The position numbers were made by a program, and so were the translations under genes. DNA of 36,643 nucleotides from Thermoproteota archaeon (GTDB lineage: Archaea; Thermoproteota; Thermoprotei_A; Sulfolobales; Acidilobaceae), in assembly GCA_030549835.1 (NCBI GenBank), contig JAUQQR010000013.1:1-36643 (forward strand), in the 5' to 3' direction. Position 1 is the first letter of the stretch. The number at the start of each line of letters is the position of its first letter. Positions 13,853-22,214 of the stretch are shown here, one piece after another. The notes under the pieces were generated by a model. The model did not search any database. It was not told the DNA's origin and saw only the letters and a list, made by a program, of their open reading frames with translations.

Positions 13853-14680
13853 TTGGCTAAATTCGCTATAGTATACTCTCTACGAGACCCTGCAGGTCTA
13901 GGCTCTGCTAAGATACTAGTAGATATACTCAAAGCTAGGAGTATAGACCGTCCTGGTACTATAGAGTGTTTTACCTCAGAGCACGCTATTATCGCTGGGT
14001 TTGACCTAGATGTTATAGACTTTGAATTCCTGGATGAACGCCCAGACCCTAGTGCTGAGGCTGTAATAGTACTCTCTAGGCATAGTTCTGAGAGTAAACG
14101 TAAAACATTAAGTGTCCACCATGTAGGCAACCCTACCATGTCATCCTGGGGAGGAGAGCCTTATACACTTAGCTTCTCATATCCAGCCCTAAGTAAGTCT
14201 CTCCTACTTAACTATAGGAGAATAGCATTAGAGGAGAATCTTTACGACTTCGATATCACATTAGAAGCCACACACCACGGCCCCACCAGGCCAGTAAAAC
14301 CAATAGTATTTATTGAAATAGGTAGTACTGAGGCTGAGTGGAGAGATGAGAGAGCACAGAGAGTCTTAGCATTAACAGTAGCAGAGACTATAAGTAAACC
14401 ACTCAGAGAATGTAAACCAGCTATAGGCTTAGGAGGCACACATTATCCAGAGAGATTTACAAGAATGCACCTAGAAAGCGATATATGCTTTGGACACATA
14501 ATAGCAAGGTACCAGTTAAATCAAGGAGTACCAGGTAATGTAATAAAACTAGCAATAACCAAGAGCTATCCTAGAAAAGCAGAAGTAATAGTAGCAGAGA
14601 AGAAATCATTAAAAAGAGAACAGAGAGAACTAATAGAAAATATAGTGGCAGAACTAAGCATAACCGTAGACTACCATTAA
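13853..14680 (+). CDS. dtdA: D-aminoacyl-tRNA deacylase, archaeal/GEK1 type
   Basis: Removes D-amino acids wrongly attached to tRNA, a proofreading step of translation. 275 residues, full length. Recognised by HHVGNPTMSSWGGEPYTLS, DFDITLEATHHGPTRP with a conserved His pair, VFIEIGSTEAEWRDERA, and the metal-site block GLGGTHYPERFTRMHL. This family is unrelated in sequence to bacterial Dtd. The start is TTG 13853 with AGGTGA 8 bases upstream, in the gap after the Nudix gene. Cotranscription with a Nudix hydrolase groups two clean-up enzymes; tRNA-Gln lies just beyond on the opposite strand. Confidence 0.94.
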   Translation: MAKFAIVYSLRDPAGLGSAKILVDILKARSIDRPGTIECFTSEHAIIAGFDLDVIDFEFLDERPDPSAEAVIVLSRHSSESKRKTLSVHHVGNPTMSSWGGEPYTLSFSYPALSKSLLLNYRRIALEENLYDFDITLEATHHGPTRPVKPIVFIEIGSTEAEWRDERAQRVLALTVAETISKPLRECKPAIGLGGTHYPERFTRMHLESDICFGHIIARYQLNQGVPGNVIKLAITKSYPRKAEVIVAEKKSLKREQRELIENIVAELSITVDYH

Positions 14681-14745
14681 GAAACACTTCTTCCCAGCAA
14701 CCTACTCAAATACCAAGATTAAGGAGAAAGTGAGTAGTTTAGTAG

Positions 14746-14818
14746 TAGCCGGGCGGGGATTCGAACCCCGGTCACGGGGGCCAAAGCCCCGCATCCTTGG
14801 CCGCTAGACGACCCGGCT
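14746..14818 (-). tRNA. tRNA-Gln (TTG), CCA not encoded
   Basis: The minus strand gives a full cloverleaf: acceptor AGCCGGG/CCCGGCT, D-arm with G-U pairs, anticodon stem CGGGG/CCCCG around loop CTTTGGC with anticodon TTG, T-arm GGGGTTCGAATCCCC, and discriminator A. The three bases after it are CTA, so CCA must be added by CCA-adding enzyme, unlike the initiator tRNA in this window. No intron. It is convergent with dtdA. Confidence 0.95.
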
Positions 14819-14930
14819 ACCCCTAAATCTACTATAACTTTAAAGGTTATAAAGCTAGTTACATTAAGATTCATATCTGTTTTTAGTTAAGATACTGGAG
14901 GCTGTTTTCTTCTCGATGATTGAATGAGTC

Positions 14931-14938
14931 TTTATATG
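14931..14938 (+). promoter_or_regulatory. TATA box of the structured RNA
   Basis: TTTATATG on the plus strand, about 25 bases before the first base of the terminal helix of the structured RNA at 14958. This is the normal archaeal TATA-to-start spacing and sets the RNA's strand and 5' end. Confidence 0.55.
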
Positions 14939-14957
14939 CTATGATTTATGATTCTAT

Positions 14958-15154
14958 CCTAGGACGAGCTCTATGAGCCTGGCGAGAGGGGTCTGAGTAA
15001 GCCCTACTTTGCCGTAGGGAGCTGGGGGTGAGCCGCCGGGTAACCGCTGGAGATGCGCTCCTGTAAACAGAGCTGAGGGAGAAAAAGCCGTTGAGAGGTG
15101 GATAGCTGGGAGGAAATCCTATGAGCAGCCGTTCGCCGAGAAACGGTACCTAGG
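14958..15154 (+). ncRNA. GC-rich structured RNA of unknown class
   Basis: A sharply bounded GC-rich segment in AT-rich surroundings, with stops in all frames. The ends pair (CCTAGG 14958-14963 with CCTAGG 15149-15154). A second long-range helix is GGCGA (from about 14981) with TCGCC (about 15132-15136). Internal hairpins: CCCTAC/GTAGGG (15002-15018), CGG/CCG closed by a GTAA tetraloop (about 15037-15046), GCT..CTG/CAG..AGC around TAAA (about 15057-15073), and GCTG/CAGC with AGG/CCT inside (about 15105-15129). A TATA box lies 25 bases upstream. I could not align it with 5S rRNA, SRP RNA or canonical RNase P RNA. The rest of the gap (14819-14930, 15155-15327) is AT-rich, with TATATAAT near 15273 before the next gene. 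Confidence 0.65.
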
Positions 15155-15327
15155 TTATACTTGATAATGTCTTACATGATTTAAATCTAAGATTAATAAA
15201 GCGGATCATATTGAAGAGGCACTTATGATAGTTAAATCAGAATTTTAAGGCTACGAGAGTATTAGGATTCTCTATATAATGTTTTATTTTTACTTCTAAC
15301 TACTCCTTATTATGGTGTCTTTTAGAG

Positions 15328-16641
15328 TTGGTTAATTTCCTTTTTAGGGTTATTGAGATCTTCGAGTCTTGGGCTAATGGTAAGGATCTTAGCGAGATTG
15401 AGATCTTTGAGGCTAGCAGTTTACTTGGTGGTCCAACTAGGAAGCTTGAAGTATTTCTATCTAGGTATAGAAGTGTTATTGGCGATATTATAGAGGAGAG
15501 GTGTAGCGATACAGGCCAGGGTAGGATGTGTATATATTCTTGGAGTAGGAGGGCTTTTAAGAGATATTTCCCTGTTGCTATAGATAGTGGAGGTACTATA
15601 ATATGGTTTAGGACTGATGGCTCTCTAAGCTTAGTAGCTTACCCTCTCCATAGGGCCTTAGATTTAGGAGTTAGAGGTGTTGAGATTCCAGGAGAGCCTC
15701 CAAGTATTGTGACACCTAGAATTGATGGGTGGCAGGTTAACTTATACTGGGATCCAGTACTGAGTAAGTGGATGTTTGCCACTAGGTATGTACTACATAA
15801 CATGGTCTTCGTTAGAGGGGAGCTAAAAATTGAGGATTATGGCCTAACTATTAATCCAGTAGTCTTAGTAGCTGAGAGTATAGCTTCTAAAATAAACCTC
15901 TATAGTAGGCTAGAAGGATTGAGTGGCTGGACATTCACACTAATGATTGAGGGTAGTGAGGGAGCTTCAGTTATCAAGGGGCCCCCACCATTAGATAATA
16001 TAGAGTCTTATAGGTTAGTACTCATAGCTGCGAGGAAGCCTGATGGAGAGCTCTTAGATCCTATAAGTTCTACTAATATTGCTAAAATAATAGGAGTCGA
16101 TTGTATAGCTGATAGAATTATCCAGTTAAGAGCTGATATAATAGACTATGCTAAGTTTAATATAAGTCACCCATCACTATTCCTCTGGTACCTAGGTAGG
16201 GGGGATAAAGAGCATCCAGAAATATTTGAAGTTAAATCAGATGTTTATAATGATTACATAAATGCTACTAAGAGCTTAGATGGTAAGTCATATATATTAC
16301 TATTAACTCTTAGCCACCAAGAAATAATAAGTAAACTTAGAGAAAGACTCGGAGACAAGATAATAGATGAAACATTAAGTGTAGTTAGTGATCTAAGAGA
16401 AGTACTAAGCTTAACTCTAGAAGATAAGGAGAAGAGAGATATTCTAAGAAGAATACTGAGAATGAAGAGGTTTAAAGAAGACGCGTTAACTTCAATCTCT
16501 AAAGCCTTAGAAGAAGGTAAAGTTGATAGAGCATTAAGGATAATAGCATTAACTGTATCTGAAGGTTGGAGAGTTGATGATATCCCATTAGTATTTGAGA
16601 ATCTCGTTAGAGATATAAAGGATTACATTATGAGGACTTAG
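15328..16641 (+). CDS. T4 Rnl1-like RNA ligase fold with degenerate active site
   Basis: 437 residues. Several blocks line up in order with T4 RNA ligase 1: AYPLHRALDLG (about 104-114) with the segment before motif I; TPRIDGWQVNLYW (129-141) with motif I KxDG, but the nucleotidyl-acceptor Lys is Arg131; KWMFATRY (147-154); WTFTLMIEG (201-209) with motif III, Glu208 kept; YRLVLIAARKPDGE (228-241) with the IIIa region; and EVKSDVYNDYINATKSLD (301-318) with motif V KIKSDWYVSLHSTKSSLD, first Lys changed to Glu301 and second kept as Lys303. The motif IV EG pair is not seen. By these changes it should not form the ligase-AMP intermediate. The frame is long and intact, so it is probably selected for another role such as RNA binding. 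Start TTG 15328. The alignment is by eye. Confidence 0.6.
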   Translation: MVNFLFRVIEIFESWANGKDLSEIEIFEASSLLGGPTRKLEVFLSRYRSVIGDIIEERCSDTGQGRMCIYSWSRRAFKRYFPVAIDSGGTIIWFRTDGSLSLVAYPLHRALDLGVRGVEIPGEPPSIVTPRIDGWQVNLYWDPVLSKWMFATRYVLHNMVFVRGELKIEDYGLTINPVVLVAESIASKINLYSRLEGLSGWTFTLMIEGSEGASVIKGPPPLDNIESYRLVLIAARKPDGELLDPISSTNIAKIIGVDCIADRIIQLRADIIDYAKFNISHPSLFLWYLGRGDKEHPEIFEVKSDVYNDYINATKSLDGKSYILLLTLSHQEIISKLRERLGDKIIDETLSVVSDLREVLSLTLEDKEKRDILRRILRMKRFKEDALTSISKALEEGKVDRALRIIALTVSEGWRVDDIPLVFENLVRDIKDYIMRT

Positions 16642-17651
16642 TAAGCACTATATATAGTCTCAGATACCCCTCTAATACTCACTATATCAAATGTAGTTTC
16701 AGCTAGATCTATAGTATAGTCTAGGATTCTACTTAAACTCATAATAATGTCGTGGTACTCTATATCAGTATAGATTCTACCTAGCTCTCTAATCTTTAAT
16801 CTAAACTGCTCTATATCTAAGGCTACTCTCCTAGACGTATCTATATCAATTTTTATAAGGCTTTTAGCTATATCAGAGAAGTAGTTCATTGATTCTTCTA
16901 AGACTTCTACTAAATCGTCGCGTATAATAGTATTAGATTCTAAGAGTTTAGAGACTCTACTAGCTATAAGTGCTATATGATCACCTATCCTCTCAATAGT
17001 TTTAAAGGCACGATAGTAGTGTAAAGCTTCTGCTTGTGATTTTAAGCCTAGAGAGTCTATAGTACCAGCCCCCACCATGGTTGATGATAGATTTCTAACT
17101 ACTACTAAGAATGCTTTATCAACAACATTATCTCTCTCTATGACAGAACTTAAAACCTCTAAGTTTCTTGACCTAATACCCTTTATTACCTCAGCAAACA
17201 TCATATTAACTAGTCTATATAACCAAGATAGGGCATCTACAACGCTCATAGGTCTCGGGGCCCCCACAATCTTATATGTTAAGCTTGAACTAGCCTCCTC
17301 AGATACTATAATATTAGCTACTCTAGACTCAATAAATTTCCTAAAATCTCTTAATGCTCCTATACTACTCTCATCATAGTATATCTTAAATGTATCATAA
17401 CCCGCTATATATGCTGCAATAAATTCTCTAATAGCTGTAGCTATACTCTGATCTCTCCTTAGATCGATTATCTTTATAAGCTTAATATCAGCTAGTTTAG
17501 GCTCAGCCCTAATTCTAAGACTATTATCAGGCAATAAGTCTACGAAAACCTTTGATCCTCTAGTTATGCCTAAACTCCTAGCCCACTCTTTAGGTATAGA
17601 TATTATATATGTAGATCTCCCTGTTAACTGAACTCTCCTAACAATACTCAA
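16638..17651 (-). CDS. PhoU-domain regulator with N-terminal AbrB domain
   Basis: 337 residues. The N-terminus (1-48: VRRVQLTGRSTYIISIPKEWARSLGITRGSKVFVDLL) is a SpoVT/AbrB swapped-hairpin DNA-binding domain. The rest is helical with two PhoU repeats, including the YYRAFKTIERIGDHIALIASRV segment with the conserved E-R-x-x-D-H. AbrB-PhoU fusions are common in archaeal phosphate operons and are thought to link phosphate status to transcription. It is the last gene of the pst operon on the minus strand, 66 bp after phoU. Its stop codon overlaps that of the convergent RNA-ligase-like gene by 4 bases. Confidence 0.88.
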   Translation of the reverse strand: MSIVRRVQLTGRSTYIISIPKEWARSLGITRGSKVFVDLLPDNSLRIRAEPKLADIKLIKIIDLRRDQSIATAIREFIAAYIAGYDTFKIYYDESSIGALRDFRKFIESRVANIIVSEEASSSLTYKIVGAPRPMSVVDALSWLYRLVNMMFAEVIKGIRSRNLEVLSSVIERDNVVDKAFLVVVRNLSSTMVGAGTIDSLGLKSQAEALHYYRAFKTIERIGDHIALIASRVSKLLESNTIIRDDLVEVLEESMNYFSDIAKSLIKIDIDTSRRVALDIEQFRLKIRELGRIYTDIEYHDIIMSLSRILDYTIDLAETTFDIVSIRGVSETIYSAY

Positions 17652-17717
17652 TTCTAGCCAGCCTATATCCTATGTTAGAGTCTAGGGGAAATATATTATA
17701 CCTATAACATCGCGAAG

Positions 17718-18320
17718 CTAAGTCCAGGTCTTCTCTGCTGCTCTAGCTATATATGTTGCATGATCAGCTATCCGCTCGATATGTCTAGCTAGTAGAAGTG
17801 TTGCAACAGTCTTAGAGTCTATCTTATCCATTCTCGCTATAATATTTAGGTATTTATGGTATACTTCATCTATGAGATCGTCATCTTCATATACCATTTT
17901 TATCTTTCTAGTGTCTCCTGTAGTAAATGCGTTAGCAGCTTCTCTCACCATGTTTCTAGCTAGTTTTAGTGCGTCTATAGCATCGTCTTCTACAATACCT
18001 TTTAACCCCTTAATTATTAGTGCTAATATTGCTATCTCTCTAGCATACCTAGCTATCCTATATAGATCGTATGCTATACTTATTAAGTTCTCAGCTACTA
18101 GTAGGTCTCTAGCCAAGGGCTGGAATCTAGCTATAAATACTATGGCCTGGCTTGTTATGGAATTTTTATATTCCTCAGCTATTTTAGCTAAATCTCCTAT
18201 TCTCTTATACTCTTCTTCTGTAGTATTACTCTCTAGTATTTCTAGCATCTCATCTACTAGTTTGTATAGCTTAATTACCATCTCTATTAGCCTAGCTCTC
18301 TCCTCATGTAATGTTACCAT
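17718..18320 (-). CDS. phoU: PhoU family phosphate-transport regulator
   Basis: 200 residues, all helical, with two PhoU three-helix repeats: YDLYRIARYAREIAILALI in the first and LLARHIERIADHATYIARA in the second, where E-R-x-A-D-H is the metal-binding signature. PhoU proteins bind the Pst transporter and report phosphate sufficiency. The start codon overlaps the last base of pstB, so translation is coupled. With the AbrB-PhoU protein next door the operon carries two different PhoU-type proteins, one without and one with a DNA-binding domain. Confidence 0.92.
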   Translation of the reverse strand: MVTLHEERARLIEMVIKLYKLVDEMLEILESNTTEEEYKRIGDLAKIAEEYKNSITSQAIVFIARFQPLARDLLVAENLISIAYDLYRIARYAREIAILALIIKGLKGIVEDDAIDALKLARNMVREAANAFTTGDTRKIKMVYEDDDLIDEVYHKYLNIIARMDKIDSKTVATLLLARHIERIADHATYIARAAEKTWT

Positions 18321-19084
18321 TACATTTCACCTCTTAGAAACCTCGATGTTAATTCATGCTTAGGGTTTATAGCTATTTCCTCTGTTGGCCCCACCTCAAC
18401 AACTACTCCCTCATATAGCATTATTATATAATCTGATATTCTAATAGCTTGATGTGGCATATGAGTTACCAGTATTATAGTCATATCCTCCTCTTTTTTA
18501 AGGTTTCTAAGAGCTTCTTCTATTTTTAATGTGTTAACTGGGTCGATATTAGCTGTAGGTTCATCTAATAGTAGGAGTCTAGGTTTTAAAGCTAGAGCTC
18601 TAGCTAAGCATAGTCTCTGCTGCTGTCCTCCACTAAGCTTCCATGGAGGATCTCTAAGCCTATCCTTAACTTCATCCCATAGCATAGCCTTCTCTAGAGC
18701 CCATTTAACTAGCTCATCTAACTCTCTCTTACTCTTAGCTATACCGTTAATTTTTGCTCCTAAAGCTACATTATCATATATACTTAGATGAGGGAATGGA
18801 TTCGGTATTTGGAAAACCATTCCACTCATACGTCTAACCTCGTATGGGTCCGTCTCTAAAATATTCCTCCCAAATATCTTGACTGAGCCTTTAACCTCGA
18901 CCCCCTCTATTAAATCTATTAGTCTATTGAGTACTCTAAGTAGTGTCGTTTTACCACTACCACTAGGTCCCATAATTGCTGTTATAGTAGACTCTGGTAT
19001 CTTAACATTAACATCTTTGAGTATAGGTTTACCAGCTATGCTAACATTTAAATTCTTAACCTCTACAGCAATCCCATAGCTCAT
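18320..19084 (-). CDS. pstB: Phosphate ABC transporter ATP-binding protein PstB
   Basis: ATPase subunit of the high-affinity phosphate importer. 254 residues with Walker A GPSGSGKTT (39-47), Q-loop VFQIPNPFP, ABC signature LSGGQQQR (150-157), Walker B LLLLDEP (170-176) and switch His in LVTHMPHQ. The VFQIPNPFPHLSIYDN segment and the C-terminal MLYEGVVVEVGPTEEI are typical of PstB rather than other ABC ATPases. It abuts pstA with no spacer and overlaps phoU by one base. Confidence 0.96.
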   Translation of the reverse strand: MSYGIAVEVKNLNVSIAGKPILKDVNVKIPESTITAIMGPSGSGKTTLLRVLNRLIDLIEGVEVKGSVKIFGRNILETDPYEVRRMSGMVFQIPNPFPHLSIYDNVALGAKINGIAKSKRELDELVKWALEKAMLWDEVKDRLRDPPWKLSGGQQQRLCLARALALKPRLLLLDEPTANIDPVNTLKIEEALRNLKKEEDMTIILVTHMPHQAIRISDYIIMLYEGVVVEVGPTEEIAINPKHELTSRFLRGEM

Positions 19085-19930
19085 CTAGACTCTAACCTCT
19101 CTAACTATCCTCCTAGATATTATAAAGAGTGTGAGGTATAATACTAGGAGTACGAATGCTCCACCCCAGGCTAGCTTATTCCAGTTCTCAAACCCAGTTT
19201 GTATAAACTGGAATATCATTAGAGGTATGGCATCCATAGGTTCAAGTGGCCCTCCAAATATGACATTTCTAGCTCCAAATGCTGTGAAGAGTAGTGGTGC
19301 AGTCTCACCCATAGCTTTAGCAACTCCAATAGTTACACCTCGCATTACGCCTCTCCTAGCAATTCTAAGAGTAACTAAGTATATAACTTGAGCCTTTTTT
19401 AACCCAATACTATACCCAGCCTCAATATATGTTTTAGGAACTGAGAGTAGAGCTAACTCTGTATAGGTGTAGACGTAGGGTATCATAACTATAGCTAACG
19501 CTATTGCTCCAGCTAATCCAGTAAACCTCCCCAGTGGGAGTACTATTAGAGCAAATACAAGCATACCAACTAGTATAGTAGCAACCTCTAATAATGATCT
19601 TGAAGTAGCTCTAACAGCCTTAGTTATTATGTGGTTTGGGTATTCTGCCGAGAATGTAGCAGCTAAGACTGCTATAGGTACAGCGATTATAGTCGCCATT
19701 GTAGTCATGAATAGTGTCCCAACTATAGCCGGAGCTATGCCTCCAGGTTTCTCAGCTATTACTGCTGCTGGCGTTGATATAAAGAATTCTATACCAGCCT
19801 CTAAGATAACAGGTAGTCCTCTAAGAGTTATGTATATTATTATGTGGAAGACTGGAGCTATAGCTATTAGAGCTAGTATTACTACTAGAACTATGAAGAC
19901 GTTACTCTTCAAACTCCTCCAATTAGGCAT
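19085..19930 (-). CDS. pstA: Phosphate ABC transporter permease PstA
   Basis: 281 residues with about six membrane helices. The permease EAA loop region reads PKTYIEAGYSIGLKKAQVIYLVTLRIARRGVMRGVTIGVAKAMGETAPLLFTAFGA, where GETAPLL is the PstA signature. It pairs with PstC to form the phosphate channel. It lies between pstC (13 bp away) and pstB (adjacent) in the operon. Confidence 0.95.
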   Translation of the reverse strand: MPNWRSLKSNVFIVLVVILALIAIAPVFHIIIYITLRGLPVILEAGIEFFISTPAAVIAEKPGGIAPAIVGTLFMTTMATIIAVPIAVLAATFSAEYPNHIITKAVRATSRSLLEVATILVGMLVFALIVLPLGRFTGLAGAIALAIVMIPYVYTYTELALLSVPKTYIEAGYSIGLKKAQVIYLVTLRIARRGVMRGVTIGVAKAMGETAPLLFTAFGARNVIFGGPLEPMDAIPLMIFQFIQTGFENWNKLAWGGAFVLLVLYLTLFIISRRIVREVRV

Positions 19931-19943
19931 TAGTATTCCACCT

Positions 19944-20879
19944 CTAGAATCTAAGCCTTCTAAGTATTATTATCCCTATTGTATTAACTATGAGGCCTAT
20001 GATTAGTAGTATAAGGCCTCCAGCAAATAGAGCGTTCTGCATGTATGGGAAATCTCCTGACTCGGTAAATTGATTGGCTATAAGTGAAGATATTGTATAT
20101 GCAGGGCTTAGGATACAAAAGCCTATATTATAAGCATTACCAACAACTAGTGTTACAGCTGCTGTCTCGCTAGACGCTCTCCCAAAGCCTAGTAGTATGG
20201 CTGATACTATAGCCGGAGATATCATTGACATATTTAGCTTAACATACTCGTACATAGTTAACCCTAGACTCCAGCCTGCCTCCTTATACGTTATAGGTAT
20301 TGCTCTATAAGTCTCCTGTATAACTACTACCATGAAGGGGAAAATCATTAGAGATAGGAGAACACCCGCTGTTAGAACAGTTGCTGGTGCTAATGGCTTA
20401 CATGAAAATACAGGTATGAAGCCTAAGTATTCATGTAGGGGGGTCATCACATAGGCTTGGAGGATAGGGCCGAGAAAGCTTAGACCCCATATGCCGAATA
20501 GTATGGTAGGCATACCAGCCATTAAATCTATTATAGCCGATATATACTCTCTAAATCTTCTAGGTAGAATCTCCTCTACAAATATAACAACTGATAATGA
20601 TAATGGGAGAGCTAAGAGTACAGCTATTATTGCTGAGGTTAGAGTGCCCCATATTGCGGGGAGTAAGCCATACCATGCCCCTGTGGGAGGCGGCTCATAG
20701 GATGGTCTCCACGTAGTAGATATGTATGTACTAGTTACTCCCTGAACATTAAATATGGGGATACTAAGACTAGTCTGAGTTAAGAGTAGGAGTAGGAGTA
20801 TAAGCGCTATTATTATTGCTGGGATGGCTAGAGAGTAAAAAACAATCTTATCATGAAGAGATTTCCTACCATATTTCAA
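19944..20879 (-). CDS. pstC: Phosphate ABC transporter permease PstC
   Basis: 311 residues with about six membrane helices and a large external loop after helix 1. Diagnostic segments: VVIFVEEILPRRFREYISAIIDLMAGMPTILFGIWGL and the EAA loop AIPITYKEAGWSLGLTMYEYVKL with GFGRASSETAAVTLVVGN, where the S-E-T-A replaces the PstA GETA. It is four bases from pstS and is the partner of PstA in the phosphate importer. Confidence 0.95.
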   Translation of the reverse strand: MKYGRKSLHDKIVFYSLAIPAIIIALILLLLLLTQTSLSIPIFNVQGVTSTYISTTWRPSYEPPPTGAWYGLLPAIWGTLTSAIIAVLLALPLSLSVVIFVEEILPRRFREYISAIIDLMAGMPTILFGIWGLSFLGPILQAYVMTPLHEYLGFIPVFSCKPLAPATVLTAGVLLSLMIFPFMVVVIQETYRAIPITYKEAGWSLGLTMYEYVKLNMSMISPAIVSAILLGFGRASSETAAVTLVVGNAYNIGFCILSPAYTISSLIANQFTESGDFPYMQNALFAGGLILLIIGLIVNTIGIIILRRLRF

Positions 20880-20882
20880 CCT

Positions 20883-22046
20883 CTAGCCCTCTGATATAAT
20901 ATTTATAGCTCTAAGGTTATACTCTCTTACTATCTCAGGTATTGGTATATAGCCTTGAACAATATAGTTTTGCCCTTCAGTATTAATCCACTCTATGAAT
21001 TTCCTTATAGCCTCAGCTTTATCCCTTGGATAAACCTTATAGAATATTAGGAATGAGAATGATGTGATAGGATAAGAGTCCTCCCCAGGCGGATACACCA
21101 TATTCTCCCATGCCTCATTAAAGTCGTCCTCTAGGCTTTGAGGTAGTAGTGGATATGCTGCTTCAGCAGCTTTAGCTAAGGTTTCTGGTGTAGCATCAAC
21201 AAATCTCCCTGCAGCATTCTCTACTAGAGCCCAAGGTAGACCGGCTAGTATGGCGTAGGAGTACTCAACATAGCCGATAGAGTATGCTGTCCTCCTAACT
21301 ATATCTGTTACACCTTGATTACCTTTACCTCCAAGCCCTCTGCCAGTCTTATCAACAGGCCACTCTATAGCTTTCTCTACTAGCTCTTTAGGCCACTTAC
21401 CTTTAGATGCTTTATAGAGGAATAGTGTGAAGACATGTGTAGTACCGCTAGAATCCGATCTATGAACTGCTATTATACGCTCATGTGGTAGTTTTAACTC
21501 TGGGTTTAATGCTTTAATCCTAGGATCATCCCAGTACTCGATTTCACCTAAGTATATTAAGGCTATTACTTCGCCATTAAGCTTAAGCCTCCCCTCTAAG
21601 CCTGGAATATTATATACCATAACAACAGCTCCAATAACCACAGGTAACTGTATCACCCCCCTGGGATCGCCTCTAGCCTGCTCCCAGTTCTTCTTAGATA
21701 GTGGTGGATCGCTTCCAGCAAAGTCTACAACCTTCTCTATAAACTGTCTCTGTCCAGTCCCGCTACCGGTAGGGTTATACTCAATCCTAACATTAGAGTA
21801 TCTCTTAGAAAACTCTTTAGCCCATGCATCAAGCTGTGGGTATATGAATGTAGCTCCAGATCCTAGTAGGACAATCTGCCTACCACCAGCTATTATAGTA
21901 GGAGTCTGAGCTACCTCTCCTACTTTACCACTCTCTCTACCAGCAAGGTACCATACAAAGACACCCATCACTACGAGTAGTACTAATATGCCTCCAACCA
22001 ATAACCTAGTACTCACTATTCTTACACCCCCCATTTCCTGATCCAT
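20883..22046 (-). CDS. pstS: Phosphate-binding protein PstS, membrane-anchored
   Basis: 387 residues: a short N-terminus, one membrane anchor (about 14-32), a short linker, then the phosphate-binding domain. Ligand segments are clear: LLGSGATFIYPQ, YNPTGSGTGQRQFI, DFAGSDPPLS and VHRSDSSGTTHVF. The C-terminal half has FEATURES typical of PstS such as KGNQGVTDIVRRTAYSIGYVEYSYA. No lipobox Cys is seen, so it is held by the uncleaved helix or cleaved by an archaeal signal peptidase. It is the first gene of the operon. An imperfect palindrome covers the start codon and AT-rich TATA-like sequence (CCTATATAATG) lies about 50 bases upstream. Confidence 0.95.
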   Translation of the reverse strand: MDQEMGGVRIVSTRLLVGGILVLLVVMGVFVWYLAGRESGKVGEVAQTPTIIAGGRQIVLLGSGATFIYPQLDAWAKEFSKRYSNVRIEYNPTGSGTGQRQFIEKVVDFAGSDPPLSKKNWEQARGDPRGVIQLPVVIGAVVMVYNIPGLEGRLKLNGEVIALIYLGEIEYWDDPRIKALNPELKLPHERIIAVHRSDSSGTTHVFTLFLYKASKGKWPKELVEKAIEWPVDKTGRGLGGKGNQGVTDIVRRTAYSIGYVEYSYAILAGLPWALVENAAGRFVDATPETLAKAAEAAYPLLPQSLEDDFNEAWENMVYPPGEDSYPITSFSFLIFYKVYPRDKAEAIRKFIEWINTEGQNYIVQGYIPIPEIVREYNLRAINIISEG

Positions 22047-22064
22047 ACGTATACTGTATGTATG
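22044..22064. promoter_or_regulatory. Imperfect palindrome over the pstS start, possible operator
   Basis: CATACGTATA and TGTATGTATG form a 10+1+10 inverted repeat with 8 of 10 matching positions, beginning at the pstS ATG. A repressor bound here would block transcription or translation of the operon. The AbrB-PhoU protein encoded at the operon's end is an obvious candidate binder. Symmetry is seen; the function is inferred. Confidence 0.35.
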
Positions 22065-22214
22065 AGAAGCTTTAGCTGTAAAGTATAATCATTATATAGG
22101 CTATATAGATATTCATTAACGTAGCATACTGTGACCTCTTACTTCTAAATGGTTTATGATAGAAGAGCTGTCAGAGCTTAAGACCTATCTCATCTAATCG
22201 TTTTACCCGCTTCA

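Noticed and set aside
14958-15154. RNase P RNA
   Set aside because: Pieces resembling conserved blocks (GAGGAAA, AGATG...ACAGA) occur, but in the wrong order for a normal rnpB, and GGCTTA is missing. Kept as unclassified RNA.
14958-15154. SRP RNA
   Set aside because: AGCAGCC occurs near the 3' end, but the tetraloop and helix around it do not fit helix 8, and the RNA is about 100 nt too short.
17872-18363. 163-codon plus-strand frame over phoU
   Set aside because: Antisense shadow rich in Ser/Leu/Ile, with no start signal or domain.
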